Assembly: GCF_026015625.1 (NCBI RefSeq)
Contig: NZ_JAPDVG010000001.1
Coordinates: 1,178,001 to 1,242,000 of the forward strand
DNA length: 64,000 nt
DNA from: Segatella copri
GTDB taxonomy: Bacteria; Bacteroidota; Bacteroidia; Bacteroidales; Bacteroidaceae
Direction: 5' to 3'
This document shows positions 36,846 through 46,271 of this stretch, in pieces. Numbering within the stretch: the stretch's first letter is position 1; each line of letters begins with the position of its first letter. The position numbers and the translations under genes are program-made. The notes under the pieces were generated by a model. It saw nothing but the letters and a program-made list of their open reading frames with translations. It made no database searches and was not told the origin of the DNA.

Positions 36846-38399
36846 TTATAGATATTTTCTCAACATATCGAATATTACCGCATCAAATCCATACACATCA
36901 GAATAATCAGCTATTCTGCCTCCTGCTAACGGATAGAGTGTATAATAGGTTATGAAGAGAGGAACTTGAGGATTAACCTTTACGTTATTCACAACAAGTT
37001 TTTTATTGGCAAGCGAATCTGCTGTCATCGAATAGTATATCTTTTCCTTCAGTTTCTCGTTTTTGTCAGCCAATAGGAAGACAGCGAAATCGTATGGTTT
37101 TTCTATTCTGATACATCCATGCGATACTCCTCTATCCTCTTGTCCAAACACGCCCTTACTGTTAGTATCATGCAGGAAGACCGAGAAATTATTATCAAAA
37201 CGGAAGATGATTCTTCCCAGAGCATTCCCCTTTCCGCCCCGCTGAGCGATGCCATAAGCACCAGAAATAAGCATAGATCGAGTTACTCTGTTTAAGTCAA
37301 CCTCCTTACCTGTTGCCACTTCCCTTACATAGTAGTTACGCGCGCGAAAGTAGCCATGATTCCCCACCCGGTGTATCATATCATGGAGAACGATACTACG
37401 GGGAACAAACCATTGAGGATTCAGTTCCATACGTTTGATATGACTGTTCAATATCGGGGTTTTGGTTTTACTGGCTCCACATCCTATGCGCATCGAGAGC
37501 GTATCCTGATGATCAATAGCCATCAGATGGAACGATGGTATATTGACAACCACATATTTTTCGTGTTGCCAGGGATTATCATACTGCCTCCAGCGGCAAC
37601 GTTCCATGTTGCAGAGAATTTTGATTCTCATCGCCTTGCCCAGTCCTCCAGTCTTCAATTTTTCCAGCAGTTGATAATAGAAAGGATTCTTAGGCTGTAC
37701 TTCTTTCAAGAAGGAAGCCACCGAGTCGCATCTAACCATTTGCATAGCCTTCTGATAGAACGCATCATCTGCATGAGCCATTTTTACATCAAACAGACCT
37801 CTGAACCTAACGGGTCTCTTGCTACTATCATAAGGATTGGGAGCAAGAGTATCTAAACGATTGAAAACAAAACTAGGATTCATAAATCCAAAATTCTGCC
37901 CCATCGTATATCTGAAGTAAGCTTTGGTCAAGCGATACTCCAGTCGGGCTATCACTTGATTTATCTGATTATCAGCTGAATCTAGATTTAAATCTCGTAA
38001 CCTGTCAATATCTCGGGCTATAGCATCCACATAGAACCGACGTTTATCAAATCCCATATCCGCTACGGAACGCAGGCAAGTCACCAGGGAGTCAGCCTGA
38101 CTATTTACCCCATGACGTGTAATCCAAAGCAGATTACCTTCATTCTGATAATAGCGACGGGTATGCAAATCAGCAGCATGTCGGTCTTTATCATTTCGCA
38201 TGATGCTGTCTATCAGATTCCTTACCGCCCTCGAATTGATAGCATAGGCAGAAGAACGTAAGTCCTGATAATCATCTAACGATAATTGGAAATTGCTGTT
38301 TGGCACCCTGTCGTGGCAAGAACAGAACATCAAACAGCAAGAAATGATAAGTAACGAAAAATGAAAGACTTTCACTTTCTGATTAAAGTTAAACGGCAT
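36846..38399 (-). CDS. L,D-transpeptidase (YcbB-like)
   Basis: The 517-residue protein is an envelope enzyme that makes 3-3 cross-links or attaches proteins to peptidoglycan. A lipoprotein-type signal ends near Cys28 (MFCSC). The catalytic YkuD domain (about 280-440) has FLHDT with His410 and SHGCIR (426-431) with the nucleophile Cys429. The N-terminal half (about 60-260) is helical and matches the YcbB scaffold. It lies 20 bases upstream of the ECF sigma gene and 21 bases downstream of the small exported protein, so it may be in the same transcription unit. Confidence 0.92.
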   Translation of the reverse strand: MPFNFNQKVKVFHFSLLIISCCLMFCSCHDRVPNSNFQLSLDDYQDLRSSAYAINSRAVRNLIDSIMRNDKDRHAADLHTRRYYQNEGNLLWITRHGVNSQADSLVTCLRSVADMGFDKRRFYVDAIARDIDRLRDLNLDSADNQINQVIARLEYRLTKAYFRYTMGQNFGFMNPSFVFNRLDTLAPNPYDSSKRPVRFRGLFDVKMAHADDAFYQKAMQMVRCDSVASFLKEVQPKNPFYYQLLEKLKTGGLGKAMRIKILCNMERCRWRQYDNPWQHEKYVVVNIPSFHLMAIDHQDTLSMRIGCGASKTKTPILNSHIKRMELNPQWFVPRSIVLHDMIHRVGNHGYFRARNYYVREVATGKEVDLNRVTRSMLISGAYGIAQRGGKGNALGRIIFRFDNNFSVFLHDTNSKGVFGQEDRGVSHGCIRIEKPYDFAVFLLADKNEKLKEKIYYSMTADSLANKKLVVNNVKVNPQVPLFITYYTLYPLAGGRIADYSDVYGFDAVIFDMLRKYL

Positions 38400-38420
38400 T
38401 CTAAGGCCTCTATAGTACTA

Positions 38421-38738
38421 TTAATGCTTTACGCAAATTTTGCGCGTAAAGGTATTCCCCACCTTTACAATATAGATACCATCAGCCAATGGCAAGTTTA
38501 CGCGCTTGTCATTACCTTCTATGCGGAAGGTCTTGATAGTAACACCTGCCACATTATATATTCTCACCACTTGCCCGCTAGCGCCTGTGATATGCATCAC
38601 GCCCCCAGCATAGTTCAAGTTGATATCTGCCACATCAAGGTCTGCCCATTCTATGTTTCCCTCGTTGGCCATAGCATCCGAAGGAACAGAAAGTGCTAAC
38701 ATTGCAATTGTCAATATTGAAAGTAAAGTCCGTTTCAT
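38421..38738 (-). CDS. Signal peptide plus secretion-tail-like domain only
   Basis: The 105-residue protein has a signal peptide (about 1-24) and then a beta-rich domain with the sequence pattern of T9SS C-terminal sorting domains: VRIYNVAGVTIKTFRI, LPLADGIYIVKVGN, ending TRKICVKH. In known cargo this tail is attached to a large passenger; here there is none. It could be a free adaptor, a remnant of a lost surface protein, or a periplasmic protein using the same fold. It lies 21 bases upstream of the L,D-transpeptidase gene. Confidence 0.7.
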   Translation of the reverse strand: MKRTLLSILTIAMLALSVPSDAMANEGNIEWADLDVADINLNYAGGVMHITGASGQVVRIYNVAGVTIKTFRIEGNDKRVNLPLADGIYIVKVGNTFTRKICVKH

Positions 38739-38775
38739 ATATTTTCAAGTTTCGTTAAACCAATAGTTCTTTCTG

Positions 38776-38783
38776 CAAAGATA
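38776..38783 (-). promoter_or_regulatory. -7 box of the small secretion-tail gene
   Basis: TATCTTTG on the minus strand, 37 bases upstream of the start. No -33 TTTG at the usual spacing. It abuts the galE terminator. Confidence 0.4.
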
Positions 38784-38786
38784 TAT

Positions 38787-38828
38787 AAAAAAAAGGAAAC
38801 TTACCGTCTTCCCGACGATAAGTTTCCC
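38787..38828 (-). terminator. Terminator after galE
   Basis: GGAAACTTACCGTC (38795-38808) pairs with GACGATAAGTTTCC (38814-38827) with one wobble, followed on the minus strand by a run of eight T. Confidence 0.9.
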
Positions 38829-38901
38829 AAAAATTAGCTTTTTTAACCTTTCAGAGGAAAAAAGAAGCCAATTCACATTATTTTCTAAAACAACCAACAC
38901 T

Positions 38902-39939
38902 TTACATGATGCCATCAGCGCGAAGTTTCTGCTGCCATTTCCAAGCAGAAGCCAACACATCTTCAAGCTTAGCCTCAGCCTTCCAGCCGAGTACCTTGTT
39001 CGCCTTGGTGCAATCACCCCAAATTTTCTCAATATCGCCCTCTCTTCGTGGACCATACTTCCAATTCAGTTTCACACCTGTAGCTTTTTCAAAAGTCTCA
39101 ACAATTTCGAGAGTTGAGTTTCCATTACCTGTACCGATATTGAAATATTCGATAGGCTCAGTCTCCTTATCAAGAACACGTGCCATAGCAGCTACATGTG
39201 CCTTAGCCAAGTCTACAACATAAATATAGTCGCGGATACAGGTTCCATCAGGAGTATCATAATCATTACCAAAGATAGTGAGTTCCTTGCGGATACCCAT
39301 AGCTGTCTGAGTAACGTATGGAATCAGATTGTTTGGCACACCATTTGGCAACTCACCAATCTCAGCAGAAGGATGTGCACCTATAGGATTGAAATATCTC
39401 AATACAATGCTCTTGATGGCTGCACCACTATGGATATAATCTGCTATGATCTGCTCATTAATCTCCTTAGTATTGCCATAAGGTGAAGTAGCCTTCTGAT
39501 GAGGAGCCTCTTCTGTTACAGGCAAATTCTCAGGCTTCGGCTGACCATAAACGGTACAAGAAGAAGAGAAGATGATACCCTTTACCTGATACTTTGGCAT
39601 AAGTTCCAGGAGATTGATGAGCGATACGATATTGTTGCGATAATACAACAATGGTTTCTGTACGCTCTCGCCTACTGCCTTGCTTGCAGCAAAGTGAATG
39701 ATACCCTTAATATCTGGATATTTCTGGAATACTGCCTCGGTAGCAGCCTTGTCGCGCAAGTCAACCTGTTCAAAAGCAGGGCGGATACCAGTAATCTTTT
39801 CGATACCATCGAGTACTTCAATCTTTGAGTTTGAGAGATCATCTACGATAACAACATTGTAGCCTGCCTGCTGCAACTCTACTGTAGTATGGCTACCTAT
39901 GAAGCCTGTACCACCTGTAACAAGAATAGTTTGTTTCAT
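38902..39939 (-). CDS. galE: UDP-glucose 4-epimerase
   Basis: GalE interconverts UDP-glucose and UDP-galactose with bound NAD. The 345-residue protein has TGGTGFIGSHT (8-18) at the nucleotide-binding site, SSSCTVYG (125-132) and the catalytic Tyr154 and Lys158 in SPYGNTKEI. The start is placed at 39939 (MKQTILVTGG); two codons upstream is only a TTG. Length matches the family. It feeds galactose into glycolysis and supplies UDP-galactose for surface polysaccharides. Confidence 0.96.
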   Translation of the reverse strand: MKQTILVTGGTGFIGSHTTVELQQAGYNVVIVDDLSNSKIEVLDGIEKITGIRPAFEQVDLRDKAATEAVFQKYPDIKGIIHFAASKAVGESVQKPLLYYRNNIVSLINLLELMPKYQVKGIIFSSSCTVYGQPKPENLPVTEEAPHQKATSPYGNTKEINEQIIADYIHSGAAIKSIVLRYFNPIGAHPSAEIGELPNGVPNNLIPYVTQTAMGIRKELTIFGNDYDTPDGTCIRDYIYVVDLAKAHVAAMARVLDKETEPIEYFNIGTGNGNSTLEIVETFEKATGVKLNWKYGPRREGDIEKIWGDCTKANKVLGWKAEAKLEDVLASAWKWQQKLRADGIM

Positions 39940-39981
39940 AATCAAATATAGTTAGTTTGAAGAATTATTATATTTCTTCTG

Positions 39982-39989
39982 CAAAAGTA
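39982..39989 (-). promoter_or_regulatory. -7 box of galE
   Basis: TACTTTTG on the minus strand, 42 bases upstream of the start. The -33 TTTG is not at the usual distance. Confidence 0.5.
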
Positions 39990-40040
39990 CTGCAAAAATC
40001 TGAAAAAGCAGAAAGATTTTTCAAAAAAATACTTTTTTCC

Positions 40041-40071
40041 TTTGTTTTATCTATTATTTATACTATCTTTG
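40041..40071 (+). promoter_or_regulatory. Promoter of fbp
   Basis: -33 TTTG (40041-40044), 19-base spacer, -7 TATCTTTG (40064-40071), 32 bases upstream of the start. Confidence 0.85.
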
Positions 40072-40103
40072 CAAAAGATAAATAGTAAAAAGGCTCTAAG
40101 AAA

Positions 40104-42104
40104 ATGGAAAAAAACATGAAACATTATAATATAGAACAAGACATGAGATATTTGCAGTTGCTCTCTCAGTCGTTCCCTACTATAGCAGAGGCGAGCACCG
40201 AGATTATCAACCTGCAAGCCATCCTCAACCTGCCAAAGGGTACCGAGCATTTTCTTGCCGACATCCATGGTGAGTATGAGGCCTTCCTGCATGTACTGAA
40301 AAATGCATCAGGAAATATCAAGCGTAAGGTGAACGAACTCTTTGGCAATACCCTTCGCGAACAGGAGAAGCGAGAACTCTGCTCTCTTATTTACTATCCT
40401 GAGCAGAAACTGGAACTCGTCAAGCAGAACGAACCCGACATCAACGACTGGTATCACATCACCCTGCACCAGTTGGTGGCTGTATGCCGTGATGTTTCCA
40501 GCAAATATACCCGAAGCAAGGTGCGCAAATCGCTGCCATGCGATTTCTCGTATATTATCCAGGAGCTTTTGCACGAGCACACCGAAGATCATGACAAGAC
40601 AGCCTATGTCAATGTTATTGTTGATACGATTATCAGCACAGGCAGAGCCGATGATTTCATCATCGCTATAGCCAACGTCATCCAGCGCCTGGCTATCGAT
40701 CAGCTCCATATTCTGGGCGATATCTACGATAGAGGTCCAGGAGCCCACATCATCTTGGACAAGATGCGCCGCTACCACAGTTGGGACATCCAGTGGGGTA
40801 ATCACGATGTACTATGGATGGGAGCAGCTGCCGGCAATGATGCCTGCATCTGTAATGTGATCCGTCTCTCCCTGCGATACGCCAACCTCTCGACATTGGA
40901 AGAAGGCTATGGCATCAACCTCGTACCACTCGCTACTTTTGCGATGGAAACCTACAAGGAGGATGATTGCAAAGAATTTCTGCCTAAGCTCAGCGGAGGT
41001 GCAGCAGCAATGGATGAAAAGACCCAGCGGCTCACCTCTCAGATGCACAAGGCTATAGCTGTCATCCAGTTTAAATTAGAGAGCCAGCTTTTCAAGAAGC
41101 ATCCGGAATGGAAGATGAAAGACCGTTGTCTTTTTGACCATATCGATTACAGGAAAGGCAAGGTAGAGATTGACGGAAAAGAGTATGACATGACCTCATG
41201 CCACTTCCCTACCATCGATCCGGACAATCCAGACAAACTATCTGAAGAAGAGGAAATTCTGATTCAGAAACTGCATCATTCGTTTATGGTCTGCGAGAAG
41301 CTGCACAAGCATATCAACGTTATGCTGCAGCATGGTTGCATGTACGCTATCTTCAACAACAACCTGCTTTTCCATGCTTCCTGTCCGCTCAACGAAGATG
41401 GTTCATTAAAAGAGGTAGAAATATATCCTGGCAAGAAATTCAGCGGCAGAGCCCTGATGCATCATACGGGCATGCAGATACGCACAGCTTTCCAATCAGA
41501 TTCTGATCCGAATGAAAAGGAATATGCCATCGATTATTTCATCTACCTATGGTGCGGTCCTGACAGTCCGCTCTTCGACAAGAGTAAGATGGCCACCTTC
41601 GAGCGCTATTTCATTACCGATAAGGAGACTCATAAAGAAGAGAAGGGATACTACTTCCTGTTGCGCGATAACGAACAGGTTATCGACCATATTATGGATG
41701 AGTTTGGGGTAACCGGTCCTAACCGCCATATCATCAATGGGCACGTGCCCGTTCGCACAACCAAGGGCGAGAACCCTATCAAGGCAAACGGCAAGCTGAT
41801 GGTTATCGATGGAGGTTTCTCTAAAGCCTACCACAACGAGACTGGCATTGCCGGCTACACCTTAGTATATCACTCCCGCGGATTTCAGCTGGTCCAGCAC
41901 GAGCCATTTACGAGTATGGAAGATGCCATCAAGCAAGGTACCGACATCAAGAGTACCACACAGATTGTAGAAATGTCGAACCGCCGAATGCTGGTAGCCG
42001 ACACAGATATAGGTTGCGAACTCCGTAAGCAGATAGAAGACCTGAAGGAACTTCTCTATGCTTACCGACATGGTTTCATCAAGGAATCAGAAAGGAAGAA
42101 GTAA
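40104..42104 (+). CDS. fbp: Fructose-1,6-bisphosphatase class III
   Basis: This 666-residue enzyme hydrolyses fructose 1,6-bisphosphate in gluconeogenesis. It is the Firmicutes/Bacteroidetes class III type, unrelated to E. coli Fbp. The metallophosphatase motifs are clear: DIHGEYEAF near the start, LGDIYDRGPG, QWGNHDVLWMG, and the C-terminal INGHVPVRTTKGENPIKA with MVIDGGFSKAY. Length fits the class. It is monocistronic, with a consensus promoter and a bidirectional terminator. Confidence 0.97.
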   Translation: MEKNMKHYNIEQDMRYLQLLSQSFPTIAEASTEIINLQAILNLPKGTEHFLADIHGEYEAFLHVLKNASGNIKRKVNELFGNTLREQEKRELCSLIYYPEQKLELVKQNEPDINDWYHITLHQLVAVCRDVSSKYTRSKVRKSLPCDFSYIIQELLHEHTEDHDKTAYVNVIVDTIISTGRADDFIIAIANVIQRLAIDQLHILGDIYDRGPGAHIILDKMRRYHSWDIQWGNHDVLWMGAAAGNDACICNVIRLSLRYANLSTLEEGYGINLVPLATFAMETYKEDDCKEFLPKLSGGAAAMDEKTQRLTSQMHKAIAVIQFKLESQLFKKHPEWKMKDRCLFDHIDYRKGKVEIDGKEYDMTSCHFPTIDPDNPDKLSEEEEILIQKLHHSFMVCEKLHKHINVMLQHGCMYAIFNNNLLFHASCPLNEDGSLKEVEIYPGKKFSGRALMHHTGMQIRTAFQSDSDPNEKEYAIDYFIYLWCGPDSPLFDKSKMATFERYFITDKETHKEEKGYYFLLRDNEQVIDHIMDEFGVTGPNRHIINGHVPVRTTKGENPIKANGKLMVIDGGFSKAYHNETGIAGYTLVYHSRGFQLVQHEPFTSMEDAIKQGTDIKSTTQIVEMSNRRMLVADTDIGCELRKQIEDLKELLYAYRHGFIKESERKK

Positions 42105-42120
42105 GAAACCGAGCATACCC

Positions 42121-42158
42121 AAAAAGCCCCCGGTGCTACATGCATCGAGGGCTTTTTT
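42121..42158 (+). terminator. Bidirectional terminator between fbp and the lipoprotein gene
   Basis: AAAAAGCCC..CGGTGC pairs with GCATCG..GGGCTTTTT. It lies between converging genes with A/T runs on both sides. Confidence 0.88.
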
Positions 42159-42617
42159 TCAGAATTTTCTGAACCGCAATCTCAGGGTTTTACTCTTCAG
42201 TTGCATCTTACCTCCGGTCATTACCTCCTTGGCAAAATGCTCATTCAGATGATTGATGCCACAGCTACGCAAAGAATCATTCATTTCTGTTAAAAGTACA
42301 TCGCCTCCATAATCTTCATGCCATTTATTACGATAAACAGATGTAATCAGCAAACTGTCGGAGGTTTGCTCAAAACGCAGATAAAATCCTCTACCATCAC
42401 CAAAGTAATCATAATCAGCAACCTGAATCAACTTATACTGGCAGCCCCAGAACACGCGCTTATCTGCAAAGTTACAAGTACCCCCTGTAGCTAAAGTATC
42501 TACCTGCTCCAGATGCCAGAAACCATCCAAATCACCATTCTGGCTTGTTTCTACCTCACATGAGCTTAGAGTGAGCATCATAACAGCAAGGGAAAGCACC
42601 CCTATTATCTTTTTCAT
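42159..42617 (-). CDS. Lipoprotein with lipocalin-like domain
   Basis: The 152-residue protein has a lipoprotein signal peptide with lipobox ending Cys20 (LTLSSC). The mature part starts DLDGFWHLEQVDTLA, the typical beginning of Bacteroidetes lipocalin-like domains, and ends in a beta-rich region. It is probably anchored in the outer or inner membrane. Function unknown. It follows the Wzi-like gene by 20 bases, so the two are probably co-transcribed, which hints at a joint envelope role. Confidence 0.75.
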   Translation of the reverse strand: MKKIIGVLSLAVMMLTLSSCEVETSQNGDLDGFWHLEQVDTLATGGTCNFADKRVFWGCQYKLIQVADYDYFGDGRGFYLRFEQTSDSLLITSVYRNKWHEDYGGDVLLTEMNDSLRSCGINHLNEHFAKEVMTGGKMQLKSKTLRLRFRKF

Positions 42618-42637
42618 ATTTTCTATCTTATCGATTA

Positions 42638-44218
42638 TTATTTTCTTTTCGTCAGCAAGCCTCTTTTGCTGATGGTTATCTGCATACCGGCATTATGTCC
42701 CAGCATCTTTTCGCTACCGAAATCCATCGCATAGCCTGCCTTTATCTGCCACTGATGCGGGAAATCGTAATGGGCCTCTACCAGAAAGCTTACATTATGA
42801 TGCTTTTTTGTAAACGGGTTGCTATATGTACCCCAACCTTTCTGATAGGTGCCTAATATACGATAGCCCAACCGCTGTGTAGGCTGACCATCAAAACCCA
42901 GATGATAAGCTATGAAGCGGTTGTTTCTGATATCAATATATCCGTCGTTATTATAAATAGGCGAACGGTAGAGTGGATTTCCTATCACCTGGCCCCAATG
43001 CTGCCATCCTGGATAGATGCTGTGGTTATAATAATCATCAGTACCCGCTATATGGTCTGCGATACCCGATGTACGGTCATGATTGTACGGACCACTCTGA
43101 TATTTGGTATAGAGATACTCCAGCACCACATTTTTCAGCCAGCGTGAATACTTCAGATTCAGTTCGAAGCCCAGCATGATATCCTTCAACGAATACATGA
43201 AGAAACGGCGTTTTACTTTCTTATTCCAGTCTGCGCCCTCACCATATCCATTATAGTCGAGGAGAAACATCTGGCTGTGGTCTTCGAAATAATGATCGGC
43301 ATAGATGGCAGCTTTCCAACTGTCAGTGTCATAATTGATACGCATCAGCCAACTGCCCAACTGGTTGCCGGCAACATTGGCATAAGCCCCTTCTCCTGCA
43401 TCAGAGCCCGTTGCCGACAGCGCATGCCAGAAGCCTTTCAGATTTTTCTCGGTAGGAATCTGTTCCATACTGTCACCTATTGGACGATATGCATTGCCAC
43501 CAAACTGAGCAACCATTTCCAAGCCCATTTCTATGCTGAGCGGACAGAAAGCATTCTCGTTTCCGATACGCAGAAAACCTGCTTTGCTGTGATAGAGCAT
43601 GTGGTCACAATATTTAGTCTGCCGTTTCGTAAAATCATGCTGCCAGCCATCATCCGTAGTCATACCATAAGCCAGATGACCTTTCAGTTGCAGCCAGCCT
43701 CTACCAAACGGAAGCGTCCAATATTCAGGAAGCGCCAGACGAACCTGAGGTATCGGACGGGCATTGATACCCAGACACTGGCTACCACTGGAGAGCGACT
43801 GGTTTTTCAGCTCCATCGGATATTCCTTGGCACCTGCAGTCAGCACACCATAAAGCCAGCGGGCCTCCACATAAGCCTGCTGCACCACTACATGGCTGGT
43901 ATAGTTTACCGGTACTGCCACATCTACTCCATATCCTACAGCCCAGCGGCGGGCAGAATCTGCAGAAAGCGGACGAACCAGACTACCTCTGAGATAGCCG
44001 TTATTCTTCTCTAAAGAACTTAATCCATGTTTGTTTGCGTTAAGCCACAATGGGGTTTTACCTTTCGAAAACGACCCTTGCATCTCAACACCATATTGTA
44101 TATCTTCCCGAAGATCTATCTTCTCCGTGCCATCCTCCTCTTGCCACATATACTGTGCCATAGATGGGGCTGCCAGACTGCAAAGGGCAAAACATACACC
44201 TACCTTTATCTTATTCAT
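42638..44218 (-). CDS. Capsule assembly Wzi-family outer membrane protein
   Basis: The 526-residue protein has a signal peptide (1-21, cleavage after SMAQ) and the beta-strand-rich pattern of an outer-membrane barrel. It matches the Wzi family: GYLRGSLVRPL, QAYVEARWLYGVLTAGAKEYPMELKN near the N-terminus and alternating aromatic strands to the end (ISKRGLL). Wzi proteins in E. coli hold capsule on the cell surface; Bacteroidetes relatives may have other surface-glycan roles. No capsule synthesis genes are nearby. It is the first gene before the small lipoprotein. Confidence 0.85.
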   Translation of the reverse strand: MNKIKVGVCFALCSLAAPSMAQYMWQEEDGTEKIDLREDIQYGVEMQGSFSKGKTPLWLNANKHGLSSLEKNNGYLRGSLVRPLSADSARRWAVGYGVDVAVPVNYTSHVVVQQAYVEARWLYGVLTAGAKEYPMELKNQSLSSGSQCLGINARPIPQVRLALPEYWTLPFGRGWLQLKGHLAYGMTTDDGWQHDFTKRQTKYCDHMLYHSKAGFLRIGNENAFCPLSIEMGLEMVAQFGGNAYRPIGDSMEQIPTEKNLKGFWHALSATGSDAGEGAYANVAGNQLGSWLMRINYDTDSWKAAIYADHYFEDHSQMFLLDYNGYGEGADWNKKVKRRFFMYSLKDIMLGFELNLKYSRWLKNVVLEYLYTKYQSGPYNHDRTSGIADHIAGTDDYYNHSIYPGWQHWGQVIGNPLYRSPIYNNDGYIDIRNNRFIAYHLGFDGQPTQRLGYRILGTYQKGWGTYSNPFTKKHHNVSFLVEAHYDFPHQWQIKAGYAMDFGSEKMLGHNAGMQITISKRGLLTKRK

Positions 44219-44287
44219 AATTAAATCTATACTTTCAAGATAAAAACGTAATTATCTCTATTATATTGTATATATTCAGAAAAATAA

Positions 44288-44339
44288 AAAAAGAGCAACA
44301 CTTGCCTCTCATTTTTTGAGAACAAGCATTGCTCTTTTA
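44288..44339 (-). terminator. Terminator of the nqr operon
   Basis: On the minus strand AAAGAGCAA..CTTG pairs with CAAG..TTGCTCTTT around a T/A-rich loop and is followed by TTTTTTTATTTT. It ends the nqrA-F transcript 14 bases after nqrF. Confidence 0.88.
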
Positions 44340-44353
44340 ATTGAATTATCGTT

Positions 44354-45628
44354 TTATCCGAAGTTATCGTACATGATGCTCTCAGGATCTACTCCGAGAG
44401 AATCCAGATAATCTGTTACGGTCTTGATCAGCATTGGAGGTCCGCAGAGATAGTACTCGCAATCCTCTGGTGCCTCGTGATCCTTCAAGTAGGTATCACG
44501 GATGCAGTTAACAGCAAAACCCTCGTAGTACTTCACGCCCTGAGCATCTGCCACTGGGTCCTTGCGGTCCAATGAAAGATGGAAGTGGAAGTTAGGGAAT
44601 TCCTTCTCAAGCTCCCAGAAGTCTTCCAGGAAGAATGCCTCACCCAACGCACGCGCTCCGTAGAAGAAGTGAAGCTCACGGTCGGTAGTGTGCAAAGTCT
44701 TGGTCATGTGCATAATCTGCGCACGCAATGGAGCCATACCGGCACCACCACCAATCCAGATCATCTCCTTGCCAGAAGTGAAGTTAGGATGGAAGTCACC
44801 GTAAGGACCACTCATCATTACCTTGTCGCCTGGCTTCAGAGAGAAGATGTAAGAAGAAGCGATACCTGTTGGTACGTTCTGGAATCCTACCTGTGGACGT
44901 GGCAAGAATGGAGTTGTGGCGATACGTACGGTCAGGGTGATGATGTCACCCTCGTCAGGATAGTTCGCCATAGAGTAAGCACGAACGGTAGGCTCTGGGT
45001 TGTGAGCCTTCAAGGAAAGAATGTTGAACTTCTTCCATGCTCCGATGTACTCCTCGCCAATGAGATCCTTGTCGAAGTCCTTGTCATAATCGATGCAGTC
45101 GTATGCAGGAATCTTGATCTGAGCGTAAGAACCCGGAACGAAGTCCATGTGCTCGCCAGGAGGCAGAGCCACCTTGAACTCCTTGATAAATGATGAAACG
45201 TTCTTGTTGGAGATAACCTCGCACTCCCACTCTTTCACGCCCATCACGCTCTCAGGCACCTTGATCTTCAGGTCGCCCTTCACCTTGCACTGGCATCCCA
45301 GACGCCAGTGGTCCTTAATCTGCTTGCGGGTGAAGTGAGGTTTCTCGGAATCGAGAATCTCGCCGCCGCCCTCGAGCACCTGAACCTTACACTGGCCGCA
45401 GCTTGCCTTACCGCCGCAGGCAGAAGGCAGGAAGATGCCGTTCTCATTCAGCGTAGTCATCAAACTGCTGCCCTGAGGCACGTTGATGGTCTTGTCGCCA
45501 TTGATTTCGATATTTACATTTCCGCTAGGGCTCAGATACTTCTTAGCCACGAGCAGGATGATAACCAGCAGGAGAATCACCACGAGGAAAACTCCGATAC
45601 TAGCCAATATAAATGATGTATTACCCAT
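44354..45628 (-). CDS. nqrF: Na+-translocating NADH:quinone reductase subunit F
   Basis: NqrF takes electrons from NADH into the Nqr complex. The 424-residue protein has one N-terminal membrane helix (about 5-28), a [2Fe-2S] ferredoxin domain with Cys71, Cys77, Cys80 and Cys112, and an FAD/NADH-binding reductase region (RAYSMANYPDEGD, GGGAGMAPLRAQI, YLCGPPMLIKTV). It is the last gene of the operon, followed by a terminator. All six subunits are present in this window. Confidence 0.97.
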   Translation of the reverse strand: MGNTSFILASIGVFLVVILLLVIILLVAKKYLSPSGNVNIEINGDKTINVPQGSSLMTTLNENGIFLPSACGGKASCGQCKVQVLEGGGEILDSEKPHFTRKQIKDHWRLGCQCKVKGDLKIKVPESVMGVKEWECEVISNKNVSSFIKEFKVALPPGEHMDFVPGSYAQIKIPAYDCIDYDKDFDKDLIGEEYIGAWKKFNILSLKAHNPEPTVRAYSMANYPDEGDIITLTVRIATTPFLPRPQVGFQNVPTGIASSYIFSLKPGDKVMMSGPYGDFHPNFTSGKEMIWIGGGAGMAPLRAQIMHMTKTLHTTDRELHFFYGARALGEAFFLEDFWELEKEFPNFHFHLSLDRKDPVADAQGVKYYEGFAVNCIRDTYLKDHEAPEDCEYYLCGPPMLIKTVTDYLDSLGVDPESIMYDNFG

Positions 45629-45646
45629 ATCTATAGTCCTCCTATT

Positions 45647-46270
45647 TTAGATTTTCAAGCCTGAGAAGCAAAGCATAGCCATTGCCATGAGGCCTACTGT
45701 GATAAATGTGATGCCGAGTCCCTGCAATGGCTTTGGCACGTCGCAATACTGCATCTTCTCGCGGATGGCTCCCATCAGCACGATGGCGAGAGTCCAACCC
45801 AGACCGGAACCTACGGCATAAACGATGCTATCCCATACTGAGGTGATAGCCTGAGTATTGGTAGGCTCCATCAGGATGCGCTGCTGCATGAAGAGCGATG
45901 CACCCATGATGGCACAGTTTACGGCAATCAATGGCAGGAAGATACCCAGCGCTGCATAGAGCGATGGTGAGAACTTCTCTACAATCATCTCTACCAGCTG
46001 TACGATACCGGCGATGACGGCGATGAAGAGGATGAAGCTCAGGTATGTGAGGTCAACACCCAGGATTCCATCGGCGCTGAGCACCTTGGTCTGCAACAGG
46101 TAATCTACAGGCACGGTGATGAGCAACACGAAGGTTACTGCCAAGCCCAGGCCCAAAGAGGTCTTCACGTTCTTGGATACTGCCAAGTATGAACACATAC
46201 CCAGGAAGTAGGCGAAGATCATGTTATCGACGAAAATCGAACGGAAAAACAAACTTATTGCGTGCTCCAT
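45647..46270 (-). CDS. nqrE: Na+-translocating NADH:quinone reductase subunit E
   Basis: NqrE is a multi-helix inner-membrane subunit in the sodium-channel part of Nqr. The 207-residue protein starts MEHAISLFFRSIFVDN, with six hydrophobic helices and the conserved EFAYFLGMC-like segment NMIFAYFLGMC that carries the cysteine involved in the intramembrane cluster with NqrD. The start at 46270 is one base after the stop of nqrD, showing tight coupling. Confidence 0.96.
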   Translation of the reverse strand: MEHAISLFFRSIFVDNMIFAYFLGMCSYLAVSKNVKTSLGLGLAVTFVLLITVPVDYLLQTKVLSADGILGVDLTYLSFILFIAVIAGIVQLVEMIVEKFSPSLYAALGIFLPLIAVNCAIMGASLFMQQRILMEPTNTQAITSVWDSIVYAVGSGLGWTLAIVLMGAIREKMQYCDVPKPLQGLGITFITVGLMAMAMLCFSGLKI

Positions 46271-46271
46271 C

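Noticed and set aside
39937..39945. galE start at the TTG two codons upstream
   Set aside because: The ATG at 39939 begins the conserved NAD-binding segment and is the ordinary choice.
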